Notes: generated by a model not told the origin, from the letters alone. A stretch of DNA of 64,000 nt from Asticcacaulis currens (GCF_028550395.1 NZ_JAQQKW010000009.1:62001-126000); one strand, 5' to 3'; numbered from the stretch's first letter, positions 43,220-51,878 are shown. Made by a program: numbers and translations.

Positions 43220-44155
43220 TCATAAGGCCACATCCACCGGCTGACCGGCCTTGAGCGCGTTGGGTTTTTGCGGCGTCGCCTCGATTAGAAAGACCAGTTT
43301 CTTGCGCTCGCGCACCGAATAGATGACCGGCGGTGTGAACTCGGCCTCCGGCGACACGTAGCGCACCTTCGCCGTCTGCTCCTGACAGCCATCGCAGGAC
43401 AGGCGGATCGACTGCCCGACCTTGATTTTAGGCAGATCGCCCTGCGGCACGTAAAAGCGCACAAATTCTCGCCCCTTGGGATAGACGCTCAGCACCGGCG
43501 TGCCCGCCGCGACAAATTCCCCGGCCTCGCGCAGACGCCGCTCGACCTGCCCGCTGAGGCGCGCATTCACCGCCCGTTCGTCCAGCACCCATTGCGCCTG
43601 AGCGACCTCGGCCCCGGCGGCCTGCGCCTGTGCCTGAGCGGCGGCCAGTTGATCCGTGCGCGCCGCCTGACGCCGCGCCTCGATATTGCGCTCAATGGCA
43701 GCAACATTGGCCTCCGCCGCCTGCCGCGTCGCTTTCAACTGATCGAGTTTGGCCTGAGAGACATAGCCCTGCGGTGCCAGCCTGGCGTAGCGCGCCTCTT
43801 CGGAACGGGCGAGGTCGAGCGAAGCGCGCGCCTGATCGCGTTCTTTCAGCAGGGGCGCGATATCCACCTCGCGCGCGCCCTTGCTGAGGTCGCTCGCGGT
43901 CGCTTCGGCGGCCCGCCTCTGGCTCTCGGCGCCGCTCAAGGCCTGCTGTTGCTGCGTCGCATCGAGCGTAAACAGGGGCTGGCCTTCGCTGACCGCCGCC
44001 CCGTCATCGACATAGACCTGCGTCAGCCAGCCGGACTGCGGCGCGGCCACCGCCACCGACTGCGCCTCGACATAGCCCGTATAGTGCCCGGCCTCTTCGC
44101 GGGCACAGGCACTTAGCACTAGCGGCAGACACAAAAGCGCACAACGACGGCTCAT
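43220..44155 (-). CDS. HlyD/RND-type membrane-fusion lipoprotein
   Basis: A 311-residue periplasmic adaptor. Lipobox LSAC at residues 14-17; first lipoyl half GYVEAQSVAVAAPQSGWLTQVYVDDG; a long coiled-coil hairpin (about 75-195); second half RLSGQVERRLREAGEFVAAGTPVLSV; and a beta-barrel end. Resembles YhiI/YbhG, the adaptors of ABC-2-type exporters. Overlaps the TetR gene by 4 bp (ATGA). Confidence 0.9.
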   Translation of the reverse strand: MSRRCALLCLPLVLSACAREEAGHYTGYVEAQSVAVAAPQSGWLTQVYVDDGAAVSEGQPLFTLDATQQQQALSGAESQRRAAEATASDLSKGAREVDIAPLLKERDQARASLDLARSEEARYARLAPQGYVSQAKLDQLKATRQAAEANVAAIERNIEARRQAARTDQLAAAQAQAQAAGAEVAQAQWVLDERAVNARLSGQVERRLREAGEFVAAGTPVLSVYPKGREFVRFYVPQGDLPKIKVGQSIRLSCDGCQEQTAKVRYVSPEAEFTPPVIYSVRERKKLVFLIEATPQKPNALKAGQPVDVAL

Positions 44156-44781
44156 GGCCTCACTCCTCTCAGAAACGTCTCGACATGGGCCTTCAGATAG
44201 GGGCGCGCCTTGACCGCCGGGGCGCTGATCTCACCGAAGGTGAAGTACCACAGGGCCGCCTTGACCATCGGGGCGATAAACAGATGGGCGTAGAGCTTCG
44301 CATCCCCCGCCCGCAGTTCGCCGCGGCCTATGGCGCGCCGGAACAGGTCTTCGAGCGCCCCCAGAACCGGCGTGATCACCTCTTCATGATAAAAGCGCGC
44401 CAGTTCAGGAAAGCGCGAGGCTTCGCGGACCAGCAGCTTGGGATAGAGGGGCACGGTACCGGCGTCGATCTTGCCGCCGATGAAGTGCGCCACCCGCTTC
44501 AACAGCCAGCCCACCGGGCCGTTATAATGGTTGAGCACAAACAGGATGCGTCCGACGCGCGGCAGCACGTCGCGCCGCAACAGGGCCTCGAACAGTGCTT
44601 CCTTGGTGGGGAAATAGAGATAGACCGTGCCTTTGGACACGCCCGCCGCCGCCGCCACATCGTCCATGCGCGTATCGGCATAGCCGTGACGGCTGAACAG
44701 GTCGTGCGCCGCCTGCAACAGGGCGTCACGGCGGACATCGGGCGACAGGCGCACTCTTTTTTTGGACAGAAGGTCGGGCAT
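44152..44781 (-). CDS. TetR-family transcription regulator
   Basis: A 209-residue repressor. N-terminal helix-turn-helix (RRDALLQAAHDLFSRHGYADTRMDDVAAAAGVSKGTVYLYFPTKEALFEALL, about 17-65) and a helical ligand domain of the TetR_C type seen in efflux-pump regulators. It is the first gene of the TetR-HlyD-ABC-ABC operon and probably represses it through the palindrome at 44788-44807. Inducer unknown, likely a toxic small molecule. Confidence 0.91.
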   Translation of the reverse strand: MPDLLSKKRVRLSPDVRRDALLQAAHDLFSRHGYADTRMDDVAAAAGVSKGTVYLYFPTKEALFEALLRRDVLPRVGRILFVLNHYNGPVGWLLKRVAHFIGGKIDAGTVPLYPKLLVREASRFPELARFYHEEVITPVLGALEDLFRRAIGRGELRAGDAKLYAHLFIAPMVKAALWYFTFGEISAPAVKARPYLKAHVETFLRGVRP

Positions 44782-44787
44782 GGGCGT

Positions 44788-44807
44788 TACTGACTGACTG
44801 GTCAGTA
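44788..44807. promoter_or_regulatory. TetR operator palindrome
   Basis: TACTGAC (44788-44794) and GTCAGTA (44801-44807) form a perfect 7-bp inverted repeat with a 6-bp spacer that itself repeats TGACTG. It is 7 bp upstream of the tetR start codon, overlapping the expected ribosome site or transcription start. Matches the ACTGACTGGTCAGT style of many TetR efflux operators. Confidence 0.68.
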
Positions 44808-44862
44808 CTTAATATCACGGCGTTCGCGCTTCGACAACCGCGACAGATTGACATGTAATACA

Positions 44863-44928
44863 AACCTGACATTTTTCTTCATGTCAGGTTGACATTACAT
44901 TTTTGCGATGTAAGCTACACCTTACATC
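44863..44928. promoter_or_regulatory. Two tandem palindromes upstream of the membrane/XRE pair
   Basis: Palindrome 1: AACCTGACAT (44863-44872) / ATGTCAGGTT (44881-44890), a perfect 10-bp stem. Palindrome 2: GATGTAAG (44907-44914) / CTTACATC (44921-44928), a perfect 8-bp repeat with a 6-bp spacer. ATGTAA also occurs at 44853-44858 and inverted at 44895-44900, giving four copies in alternating direction. Probably binding sites for the XRE regulator encoded downstream. Confidence 0.6.
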
Positions 44929-44967
44929 CGGCCAGATGTCCTTTTATCTGCCTCAAGGACGACACCC

Positions 44968-45357
44968 ATGACTCTGAAAAACCCTGCCACCGAATACACG
45001 ATCCACATGATGGTCTGGATGGCGCTCTATGCCGGCCTGCTCATCGGCGCGATTCTGTATATCAAGGCCAATCACCCGACCGGTCCGCTGCTGTATGGAC
45101 TGGCCGTGCTGCCCGCCCTGCCCATTGGCGGCACCATCTTCACGGCCCTGCGTTTTCTGGATCGGGTCGATGAATATTTCCGCCTTCTTCTGAGCAAGCG
45201 GTTCATCGTTGCCACCGGACTGACCCTGTTTATCTGCACAGCTATTGGCTTTGTCGAAAACTTCGCTGAATTAGAGATCATGCCGCTCTACCTCGTCTAT
45301 GCCCTGTTCTGGGCCTGCTACGGCGTCACCTGCGCCTTCATCCGCACCGTGAAATGA
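44968..45357 (+). CDS. Small four-helix membrane protein paired with XRE regulator
   Basis: A 129-residue protein with four predicted membrane helices (about 12-33, 41-62, 77-96 and 104-125). The loop after helix 2 reads RFLDRVDEYFRLLLSKRF. Proteins of this shape are commonly encoded directly before a short YozG-like XRE regulator, and here the two overlap by 4 bp (ATGA at 45354). Function unknown; the regulator may be silenced or released by the membrane partner, but this is inference. Confidence 0.75.
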   Translation: MTLKNPATEYTIHMMVWMALYAGLLIGAILYIKANHPTGPLLYGLAVLPALPIGGTIFTALRFLDRVDEYFRLLLSKRFIVATGLTLFICTAIGFVENFAELEIMPLYLVYALFWACYGVTCAFIRTVK

Positions 45358-45566
45358 AAAACCGTCTGAAAGAATTGCGCACCGAGGCCGGTCTGACCCA
45401 GGCCGATCTGGCCGCCCGCCTCACCGTCTCACGGCAGGCCGTTATCGCCATCGAGTCCGACAAACATGATCCGTCGCTCGATCTGGCCTATCGCATCGCC
45501 GCCATTTTCGACCTTGCCGTCGAAGCGATTTTTGAAAATCCGCACCGCCTGAACACAGGCGAATAA
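45354..45566 (+). CDS. Short XRE-family transcription regulator
   Basis: A 70-residue protein that is almost only a helix-turn-helix: LKELRTEAGLTQADLAARLTVSRQAVIAIESDKHDPSLDLAYRIAAIF, then VEAIFENP. The YozG/YgzD type usually regulates its own operon. ATG overlaps the stop of the upstream membrane protein. The palindromes at 44863-44928 are the obvious target. Confidence 0.9.
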   Translation: MKNRLKELRTEAGLTQADLAARLTVSRQAVIAIESDKHDPSLDLAYRIAAIFDLAVEAIFENPHRLNTGE

Positions 45567-45592
45567 GACTCAGATTTAAAAAGGAAAACACC

Positions 45593-46531
45593 ATGTTCAA
45601 ACGCAGCCCCTGCGCGCGTTCGCGCCCCGGCCTTGTCTTCTGGCTGACCATCGCCTTCGCCATTGTTATCGCCTGCGCGTCGGGCGTGAAGGCCGCCACC
45701 CCTTTCCCTGATGCCCCCACGGCGCGTTTTTCGGTTGAGGTGGTGGGCACGGGCCCCGACCTGATCCTTATCCCCGGCCTCAACTGCTCCCGCGAGGTGT
45801 GGGAGGCCACGGCCGAACGCCTCAAAGGTCGCTATCGCCTGCACCTGCTGCACATCGCAGGCTTTGCCGGTGAGCCCGCCGCCGGCAATGCCGAGGGCCC
45901 GGTCATCACCCCGTCCGTCGAGGCGCTGAACGCCTATATCGTGCAAAACAAGCTGAAAGACCCCATCGTGGTGGGTCATTCGCTGGGCGGATTGATGGGG
46001 CTCAAGCTGGCCACAAGCCACCCGCAGGCCCTGTCAAAGCTGGTCGTCGTCGATGCCCTGCCGTTTATCGGCGTGCTGTTCAACCCAGTCGCCACGGTCG
46101 ATACGATCGCCCCGCAGGCCGCCCGGATGCGCGACGCCATGCGGAACGTCGATGACGCCACCTATAAGGCCCAGCAGGACGCCGCCCGCGCCGCATTGAC
46201 GGCGGCCACCACCGACGCCGAACGCAACCCGCGCCGCATCGCCCTGTGGACGGCACTGAGCGACCGCCGCGTCTCGGCTCAGGCCTTCTATGACGACATG
46301 ACCCTGGATCTGCGCCCTGAGCTTCCGAAGATCACGGCTCCGGTGACGGTCCTTGTCCCACACCACGCCTCCATGCCGTTTACAGCACCGCAGACCTACG
46401 GCTTTTACGAGCAGCAATATAAGGGCACGCCCAAGCTCCGCATCGTCGGCATCGAAGACAGCCGCCACTTCATCATGTACGATCAGCCGCAGGCCTTTGC
46501 CGAGGCGCTGGAAGCGGCGCTGCAGAAGTAG
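45593..46531 (+). CDS. Alpha/beta hydrolase, exported
   Basis: A 312-residue protein. Signal peptide (about 1-34, ending VKAA), then an alpha/beta-hydrolase fold with oxyanion segment LIPGLNCSREVW, nucleophile Ser130 in GHSLGG, and the catalytic His in EDSRHFIMYDQP near the C-terminus. An internal cap region (about 165-235) is Ala/Arg-rich. Ester or amide substrate unknown. The ribosome site AAGGA is 9 nt before the ATG. It may be read from the upstream membrane/XRE operon (26-bp gap), and a good terminator follows. Confidence 0.85.
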   Translation: MFKRSPCARSRPGLVFWLTIAFAIVIACASGVKAATPFPDAPTARFSVEVVGTGPDLILIPGLNCSREVWEATAERLKGRYRLHLLHIAGFAGEPAAGNAEGPVITPSVEALNAYIVQNKLKDPIVVGHSLGGLMGLKLATSHPQALSKLVVVDALPFIGVLFNPVATVDTIAPQAARMRDAMRNVDDATYKAQQDAARAALTAATTDAERNPRRIALWTALSDRRVSAQAFYDDMTLDLRPELPKITAPVTVLVPHHASMPFTAPQTYGFYEQQYKGTPKLRIVGIEDSRHFIMYDQPQAFAEALEAALQK

Positions 46532-46569
46532 AACACGCACAACGCCTTGTAGTTGAAAATTTTTTCAAG

Positions 46570-46601
46570 ACGGATGGCCGCTTGCGAAGCCGTCCGTTTT
46601 C
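46570..46601 (+). terminator. Intrinsic terminator after alpha/beta hydrolase gene
   Basis: Stem ACGGATGGC (46570-46578) / GCCGTCCGT (46589-46597) with one G-T pair, then TTTT. Confidence 0.78.
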
Positions 46602-46692
46602 GTTTAGCGTTTGTGCTTGCAATTGTGACACTCATGATTGATTGGCCCAAGGTTCGGGCTGGCTCTATTTGCCTTCGGGGGGAGGAATCCAG

Positions 46693-47421
46693 ATGAAAAA
46701 GCACCTGTTTGCGGCGGCTGCGCTCGCCGTCCTGAACGTTTGCGCGCTGTCTCCGGCCGTCGCCCCGGTCGCGGCCCAGGCTGAAACGATCAAATCCTTC
46801 GTCAAGATCGACAAGCCCGCCGAAGGCGCGCCGCTTCTGATCGTCACCCCCGAAGTCAGCCTGTCCCTGCTGACCGCCGGCGGCGTTCAGGAGCCGCGCT
46901 CGGACTGGTCGAAGGCGGCGCAGGGGCACCTGTCGGCCGCCTTGACCGCCGCTCTCAAAGCCAAAAAATACGCCGTCAGCGAAGTGGCGCTCGATACCTA
47001 CGAAGACCCGCGCGCCCTTCAGATGCTGAAGCTGAACGACGAGGTGGTGTCGGCCATCGCCTGGCAGCAGTTACCCATGCTGCGCCTGCCGACCAAGACC
47101 ACATTCGACTGGACGCTGGGCACCGGGGCGCGCACGCTGGTCCCCGCCGCAATGGCGGATAAGGCACCGCGCTATGCCCTGTTCCTGAATTGTAAAGGCA
47201 GCTATCAAAGCTCGGCCAAGGCGGCGCTGAACGTCGGCATGGCGCTTCTGGGCGGGCCGATGCAGTTCGGCGGTCAGGGCCTTCAGTCCACACTGGTCGA
47301 TCTCGATACCGGTCAGATCGTGTGGTATCAGTTCAACATGGTGGCCTCTGGCACCGACATCCGCGAAGCCGAAGGGGCGACGGCGGCGGTCGAAAAACTG
47401 TTCAAGGACCTGCCGCTCTGA
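46693..47421 (+). CDS. Exported protein of unknown function
   Basis: A 242-residue protein with a Sec signal peptide (about 1-29, ending AAQAE). The mature part is mixed alpha/beta (SFVKIDKPAEGAPLLIVTPEVSLSLLTAGG, RYALFLNCKGSYQSS and a final DLDTGQIVWYQFNMVASG). It looks like the family of small periplasmic/outer-membrane lipoprotein-like domains that report on or bind other envelope parts, but I cannot name it. Start has GGAGG 7 nt upstream of ATG. The TGA overlaps the ATG of the M48 protease by one base, so the two probably act together. Confidence 0.7.
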   Translation: MKKHLFAAAALAVLNVCALSPAVAPVAAQAETIKSFVKIDKPAEGAPLLIVTPEVSLSLLTAGGVQEPRSDWSKAAQGHLSAALTAALKAKKYAVSEVALDTYEDPRALQMLKLNDEVVSAIAWQQLPMLRLPTKTTFDWTLGTGARTLVPAAMADKAPRYALFLNCKGSYQSSAKAALNVGMALLGGPMQFGGQGLQSTLVDLDTGQIVWYQFNMVASGTDIREAEGATAAVEKLFKDLPL

Positions 47422-48728
47422 TGCGCCGCGCGCTCACAGCTCTCACCGGCGCGCTGCTGATGACGGCCGCGCAACCGGTCGTGGCCGCCGACAAATATCC
47501 GGAGCGCCAGCCGGGCCAGACGCCTGTGGCCGGAACGCTGGAATTTTCCATCTGGGAAGAGACCAAAAAAGCCGAACGCGACGCCCGCACTTCCGGGGAA
47601 CGCAATCACGATGAAGCGCTCAATGCCTATGTGCGCAGCGTGCTGGACCGGGTGGCCGGAGATTACAAAGGCGACCTGCGCCTCTATGTGATGGATCGCC
47701 CCTTCTTCAACGCGTCCATGGCCCCCAATGGCTATACCGAGGTGTGGACCGGCCTTCTGCTGCGGGCCCAGACCGAGGATGAGGTGGCCTTCGTTCTTGG
47801 GCACGAATTTGCCCATTACCGTCACAACCATTCGACGGCAGCGTTTGAGACGGTCAAGTCGAACCAGAACGCCGCCGCCGCCGCGGGCATGGTCATCGCC
47901 ATCATCGGCGCCGGAGCCGCCGCCAATGCGGGCAGCTATTCGGCGGCCCGCGACATATCGAACCTGACGGGCGGGCTGATCGACGCGGTTTATCTGGGGG
48001 CCATCGCGTCCTACTTCGCCTATTCGCGCGACAATGAGAGCGAGGCCGACCGCTTCGGCAATAGCTATGCGCTGAAGGCCGGTTACGATCCCTATGCCTC
48101 GGTGCGCATCTGGACCTATCTGATCGACGAGACCAAGGCGTCGGACTATGAGCGCACGCGCAAACGCGGCGGACGAATCAATGTCTTCGGCTCGCACCCG
48201 CTGGAAAGCGAGCGCGTCGATGCCCTCAGCCAGCAGGCCGATGGGTTCAAGGTCAAGGGCGACTCCGATGAGGTGCAAAAAGAGAAGCGCGCCGCCTATC
48301 GCACCCACATCCGCCCCTATCTCGGGCGCTGGCTGAAAGACGATCTGCGCCGTCAGGACTACGGCCAGACCCTGTTCCTGATCGGTGAACTCCAGCAGGA
48401 CGGCCTCGATCGCGGCCTGCTCACCTTCTATGCCGGTGAGGCCTATCGCCTGCGGGCCAAGGACAATCTCGGGTCTCAGGACCTGCTGGCCGCCGCCAAT
48501 GCCTACAGCGACGCCGCCGCCCTGCCCGACGCGCCGCCGGAAACCCGCCGGCAACTGGGTGAGGTCTATCGCCGCATGGGCCGCACGCAGGAAGCCATCG
48601 CGGCTTACGAAACCTATCTCAGGACCTATCCTCAGGCGGAAGACGCCTGGATGGTCGAAGACCTGCTTAACGGCCTGAAGACGACGTCTGCACCCGCAGC
48701 CCCGCCGCCTGCACCTGCCAAGAACTGA
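47421..48728 (+). CDS. M48-family metalloprotease with TPR tail
   Basis: A 435-residue exported protease. Signal peptide 1-23 (ending VAAD); zinc site HEFAH at 128-132 and third ligand in NESEADRFG near 207. The tail is TPR-like (about 290-410; FYAGEAYRLRAKDN, RRQLGEVYRRMGRTQEAIAAYETYLRTYP) and ends Pro/Ala-rich. Resembles BepA/YfgC-type quality-control proteases of outer-membrane assembly. The hydrophobic Ala/Gly stretch near 150-170 may lie along the membrane. Overlaps the upstream gene by one base; the lipoprotein gene follows 17 bp later. Confidence 0.88.
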   Translation: MRRALTALTGALLMTAAQPVVAADKYPERQPGQTPVAGTLEFSIWEETKKAERDARTSGERNHDEALNAYVRSVLDRVAGDYKGDLRLYVMDRPFFNASMAPNGYTEVWTGLLLRAQTEDEVAFVLGHEFAHYRHNHSTAAFETVKSNQNAAAAAGMVIAIIGAGAAANAGSYSAARDISNLTGGLIDAVYLGAIASYFAYSRDNESEADRFGNSYALKAGYDPYASVRIWTYLIDETKASDYERTRKRGGRINVFGSHPLESERVDALSQQADGFKVKGDSDEVQKEKRAAYRTHIRPYLGRWLKDDLRRQDYGQTLFLIGELQQDGLDRGLLTFYAGEAYRLRAKDNLGSQDLLAAANAYSDAAALPDAPPETRRQLGEVYRRMGRTQEAIAAYETYLRTYPQAEDAWMVEDLLNGLKTTSAPAAPPPAPAKN

Positions 48729-48745
48729 TTTATAGGGGGACACTC

Positions 48746-49354
48746 ATGCGTAAATTCACCGCTCTGAAAACCATCGCCGCCGCCACGCTTGCGGCCGCGC
48801 TTCTGGCCGGTTGTGGCGGCGCGACCCTGGCCCCCAAGGGGGCTCTGGCCGTCGGCACGGGATACAGCGTAAGCCTCAGCCGCGACTGGTCCGACATCTC
48901 GCCGCTCTATTACAGCCGCGCCAAGAAGGTCAAAATCCTGTCGATCGACGGGCCGGGCCTCAATCGCCTGTTTGTCTCCGAAGGGCTGAGCGCTGCCGAC
49001 CCGCTGATGGTCCACCCGACCAAAGGCGACAACAAAAACGCCCCTGCTCCGCGCGGCAAGGCCAATATGTCCTATTCGGAACAGATCGAGTTTGTCACCA
49101 ACTCGCTAGCTGCCCTCGATTATCAGAAGGTCGAGGCTTCGGCACCCAAACCGGTCGATCTGAACGGTCAGCGCGCCGTGCGTTTCGACATTACCGCCAA
49201 GACCTCGGAAGGCCTGCTGCTGCGCGGCGTGGCGCAGGCCGCCTCCAAGGGCGGCCTTGGCTACTACATCGTCTATATCGCCCCGGCCGAACACTATTAC
49301 GACGCGAGTCTGAAAGATGTGCTGGCGACGATGGACAGCGCCAAACTGCCGTAA
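48746..49354 (+). CDS. Lipoprotein of unknown function
   Basis: A 202-residue protein with a lipoprotein signal and lipobox LLAGC (Cys23). The mature domain has SVSLSRDWSDISPLYYSRAKKVKILSIDGPGLNRLFVSEGL and a C-terminal AEHYYDASLKDVLATMDSAKLP. No known family recognised; it looks like the small two-layer PsbP/Mog1-type fold seen in envelope lipoproteins. Third gene of the secreted protein-M48-lipoprotein run, 17 bp behind. Confidence 0.72.
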   Translation: MRKFTALKTIAAATLAAALLAGCGGATLAPKGALAVGTGYSVSLSRDWSDISPLYYSRAKKVKILSIDGPGLNRLFVSEGLSAADPLMVHPTKGDNKNAPAPRGKANMSYSEQIEFVTNSLAALDYQKVEASAPKPVDLNGQRAVRFDITAKTSEGLLLRGVAQAASKGGLGYYIVYIAPAEHYYDASLKDVLATMDSAKLP

Positions 49355-49366
49355 CGCGCCTTCTCA

Positions 49367-49393
49367 TACCTCCCCGCCTGAGGCCGGGAGGTA
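49367..49393. repeat. TACCTCCC/GGGAGGTA palindromic repeat
   Basis: TACCTCCC (49367-49374) and GGGAGGTA (49386-49393) around CGCCTGAGGCC. Relative of the GGGGAGGTAT elements at 11390 and 34168. Lies just after the lipoprotein gene and may end its transcript. Confidence 0.55.
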
Positions 49394-49479
49394 GAGTTCG
49401 CAAGCTGCGACGAAAAACCACATAAAGCCTTGGGGCAAACCGGCGTAAGAGCAGACCGTACCGCTTCAGGACGCTGCTC

Positions 49480-50895
49480 ATGCCCGACACCGCATTTCCC
49501 ACTCCGTCGTTCGTTCAAAAATCGTGGCCAGAAAAATCGTGGCAAGAGCACGATGTGATGCGCTTTATGGGACGCGAAGCCCCGCGTTACACCTCTTACC
49601 CGTCGGCGCATCATTTCGGGGCCCTGACGCCGGAGACCTACAAGGGCTGGCTTTCGTCCCTGCGTCCGGATCAGCCCATTGCCCTCTATCTGCACATCCC
49701 CTTCTGCGAACAGATGTGCCATTTCTGCGGCTGTAATACGCGCGCGACGCTGAAATACGCGCCGGTCGAGGCCTATGTCGGGGCGCTGGTCGCCGAAATT
49801 CAAATGGTCGGTGCGCATCTGGGCTTTCGCCCGGCGGTACATAGCGTGCACTTCGGCGGCGGCTCGCCCTCCATGCTCAAACCCGCTGATATGGGCCGCC
49901 TTTTTGAGGCCCTGCATCAGGCGTTCGACCTGCGGCCCGACGCCGAAATCGCCATCGAACTGGACCCGCGCCGCGTTACGCTCAGCAAGATCAAGGCCTA
50001 TGCCGCCTTCGGCTTCAACCGCGTCTCTTTGGGCATTCAGGACACCGATCCCGTCGTGCAGGCCGCCATCAACCGCATCCAGCCGCTGGAGCAGGTCAAG
50101 ACGGTGATGGGCCACCTGCGCGACAATGGCCTCAATCGCATCGGCATTGATCTGGTCTATGGCCTGCCGGGCCAGACTTTGAACAGCCTCGACACCACTC
50201 TCGCCCACGTGTCCGAACTGGACCCCGACCGCATCTCGGCCTTCTCCTACGCCCATGTGCCGTGGGTGAAAAAACACCAGACCCTGATTGACGAAGCCCG
50301 CCTGCCCGGCACCGAAGAGAAGGTAGCCATGTTCCTGCGTTTGTCGGACTATCTGACGTCGCACAGCTACCGCGCCATCGGCATCGACCACTTCGCCAAG
50401 CCGGACGACGAGATGTCGCGGGCGTTTGAGGCGCGGACGCTGCGTCGCAACTTTATGGGCTATTCGACCCTGCCCAATGACTATCTGCTGGGCCTGGGGG
50501 CCTCGTCCATCGGGGAACTGGACGGCGGCATCATGCAGAATATCCCGCAATCGACCACCTATCAGAACCGCCTTGTGGCCGGCGACTGGGCCACGGTGCG
50601 CGGCTGGGCCTATCAGGGCGATGACACGCTGCGCAAGGCGGTGATCAGCGACCTGATGTGCTATTTCGAAGCCGATATTCCGGCCATACTGGAACGCCAT
50701 GGCTATGCGGCGGACTATCTCGATGCCGATATAGCCGGGCTGTCCGACTTTGTGGCGGCGGGTCTGGTGAGCGTCGAATACCGCCGTGTGCGCTTCCATT
50801 CGCCGCTGAAGATGCTGGCGCGCAATGTCGCCTGCGCCTTCGACACCTATGCGCGGCAATCCGAAGCGCCGAACCGTTACTCCAAGGTCGCCTGA
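49480..50895 (+). CDS. hemN: Oxygen-independent coproporphyrinogen III oxidase
   Basis: A 471-residue radical-SAM enzyme turning coproporphyrinogen III into protoporphyrinogen IX without oxygen. The 4Fe-4S cluster motif CEQMCHFC (Cys76, Cys80, Cys83) is followed by GCNTR, and then the HFGGGSP motif. The HemN-type RYTSYPSA at the N-terminus and the C-terminal HemN domain (NDYLLGLGASSIGEL) distinguish it from HemW. Monocistronic. I did not find an FNR-type site upstream. Confidence 0.94.
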   Translation: MPDTAFPTPSFVQKSWPEKSWQEHDVMRFMGREAPRYTSYPSAHHFGALTPETYKGWLSSLRPDQPIALYLHIPFCEQMCHFCGCNTRATLKYAPVEAYVGALVAEIQMVGAHLGFRPAVHSVHFGGGSPSMLKPADMGRLFEALHQAFDLRPDAEIAIELDPRRVTLSKIKAYAAFGFNRVSLGIQDTDPVVQAAINRIQPLEQVKTVMGHLRDNGLNRIGIDLVYGLPGQTLNSLDTTLAHVSELDPDRISAFSYAHVPWVKKHQTLIDEARLPGTEEKVAMFLRLSDYLTSHSYRAIGIDHFAKPDDEMSRAFEARTLRRNFMGYSTLPNDYLLGLGASSIGELDGGIMQNIPQSTTYQNRLVAGDWATVRGWAYQGDDTLRKAVISDLMCYFEADIPAILERHGYAADYLDADIAGLSDFVAAGLVSVEYRRVRFHSPLKMLARNVACAFDTYARQSEAPNRYSKVA

Positions 50896-50909
50896 GATTT
50901 TTGTTTAGC

Positions 50910-50999
50910 CCCTCGCCGGGCGGTGGCTTCGCCACCTTGGCCACCGCCTCAATGGCGGCTTGAACGGAATGAGTCCAGGAGAAATCATTTCGCTCTAAA
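50910..50999. repeat. GGCCACCGCCTCA...TGGCGGC repeat, copy 2
   Basis: CCCTCGCCG, a GGTGGCTTCGCCACC hairpin, then GGCCACCGCCTCA and TGGCGGCTTGAACGGAATGA. It matches the copy at 28469 and ends in CATTTCGCTCTAAA as at 11313. The last codons and stop of the leftward DMT exporter gene (stop at 50985) lie inside it. Confidence 0.6.
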
Positions 51000-51878
51000 C
51001 AGGGCGCGCGGGTCGAACCCGACCACCAGCGCCGTACCCCACAGGACAAGCGCCCCGCCGATCAGTGTGCTCAGGCCCACCGCCTCGTGCAGGAACAGCC
51101 AGCCCCATAGCGTGCCAAAGACCGGGATCAGGAAGGTGACGGTCAGGGCGGGGGCCGCGCCTATGTCATTGATCAGGCGGAAATAGATCGTATAGGCGAT
51201 ACCGCTGCACACGACGCCCAGCGCCACCACACCGGCGACCACCACAGGCGTCAGCGTCATCAGTTGCGCCGTTGAGGGGGCAAAGACCGGTACAAAGGGC
51301 GCGATCAGCACGACCGAAGCCCACATGCCGCCGTGGGCATTCGACAACGGATCTGGCGTGCGCGGCGCGTGACGGGCATAAACCGAGGCAATGGCGTAGC
51401 ACAGGGCCGCAACCAGCCCCGCCAGTAGCGCTATGGCTTCGCGCACGCTGAGGTGCGTGGCATCAAGCCCGACCAGCACACCGACCCCCGCCACCCCCAG
51501 CAACAGACCACACACCGTCTTTATATCGGGTATGCGCCGCGACCATACCGCCATGATGATGACGGCGAACAGAGGCGACATGGCATTGAGGATCGACAGC
51601 AGAGAGGCCGTCAGGCTCTCGGCTGCAAAGGCAAACATCACAAAGGGCACCGCCGAATTGAACAGGCCAAGGATCAGAAAATATTTGTAAAACCCCTTGA
51701 TCTGTAGCGTCTGGCGCGTCGCAATACCCACGCCGGTCAGAAACACCGCGGCCAGCAGCACCCGAATCGCGATCAGCCATACCGGCCCCAGCGGCCCGAC
51801 GCTCAGGCGCATGAACAGGAACGACCCGCCCCAGATGGCGGCCAGAGACAACAGACGTATCAGGCTGGCAACAGACAT
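50985..51878 (-). CDS. EamA/DMT-family exporter
   Basis: A 297-residue protein with ten membrane helices in two EamA repeats ([22 protein letters not shown] at the N-terminus; the second repeat starts near 150 with [21 protein letters not shown]). It belongs to the drug/metabolite transporter superfamily, so it probably exports amino acids, purines or toxic compounds. The ATG at 51878 has GAGGT 5 nt upstream. The C-terminus (RALFRAK) is encoded by the repeat listed above. Confidence 0.86.
   Translation of the reverse strand: MSVASLIRLLSLAAIWGGSFLFMRLSVGPLGPVWLIAIRVLLAAVFLTGVGIATRQTLQIKGFYKYFLILGLFNSAVPFVMFAFAAESLTASLLSILNAMSPLFAVIIMAVWSRRIPDIKTVCGLLLGVAGVGVLVGLDATHLSVREAIALLAGLVAALCYAIASVYARHAPRTPDPLSNAHGGMWASVVLIAPFVPVFAPSTAQLMTLTPVVVAGVVALGVVCSGIAYTIYFRLINDIGAAPALTVTFLIPVFGTLWGWLFLHEAVGLSTLIGGALVLWGTALVVGFDPRALFRAK

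Noticed and set aside
47328-48743. Open frame of about 470 codons on the minus strand opposite the M48 protease
   Set aside because: Antisense shadow; the plus strand has HExxH, a signal peptide and overlapping operon structure.
49297-50859. Open frame of about 520 codons on the minus strand opposite hemN
   Set aside because: Antisense shadow with His/Arg-rich composition; HemN motifs on the plus strand are complete.
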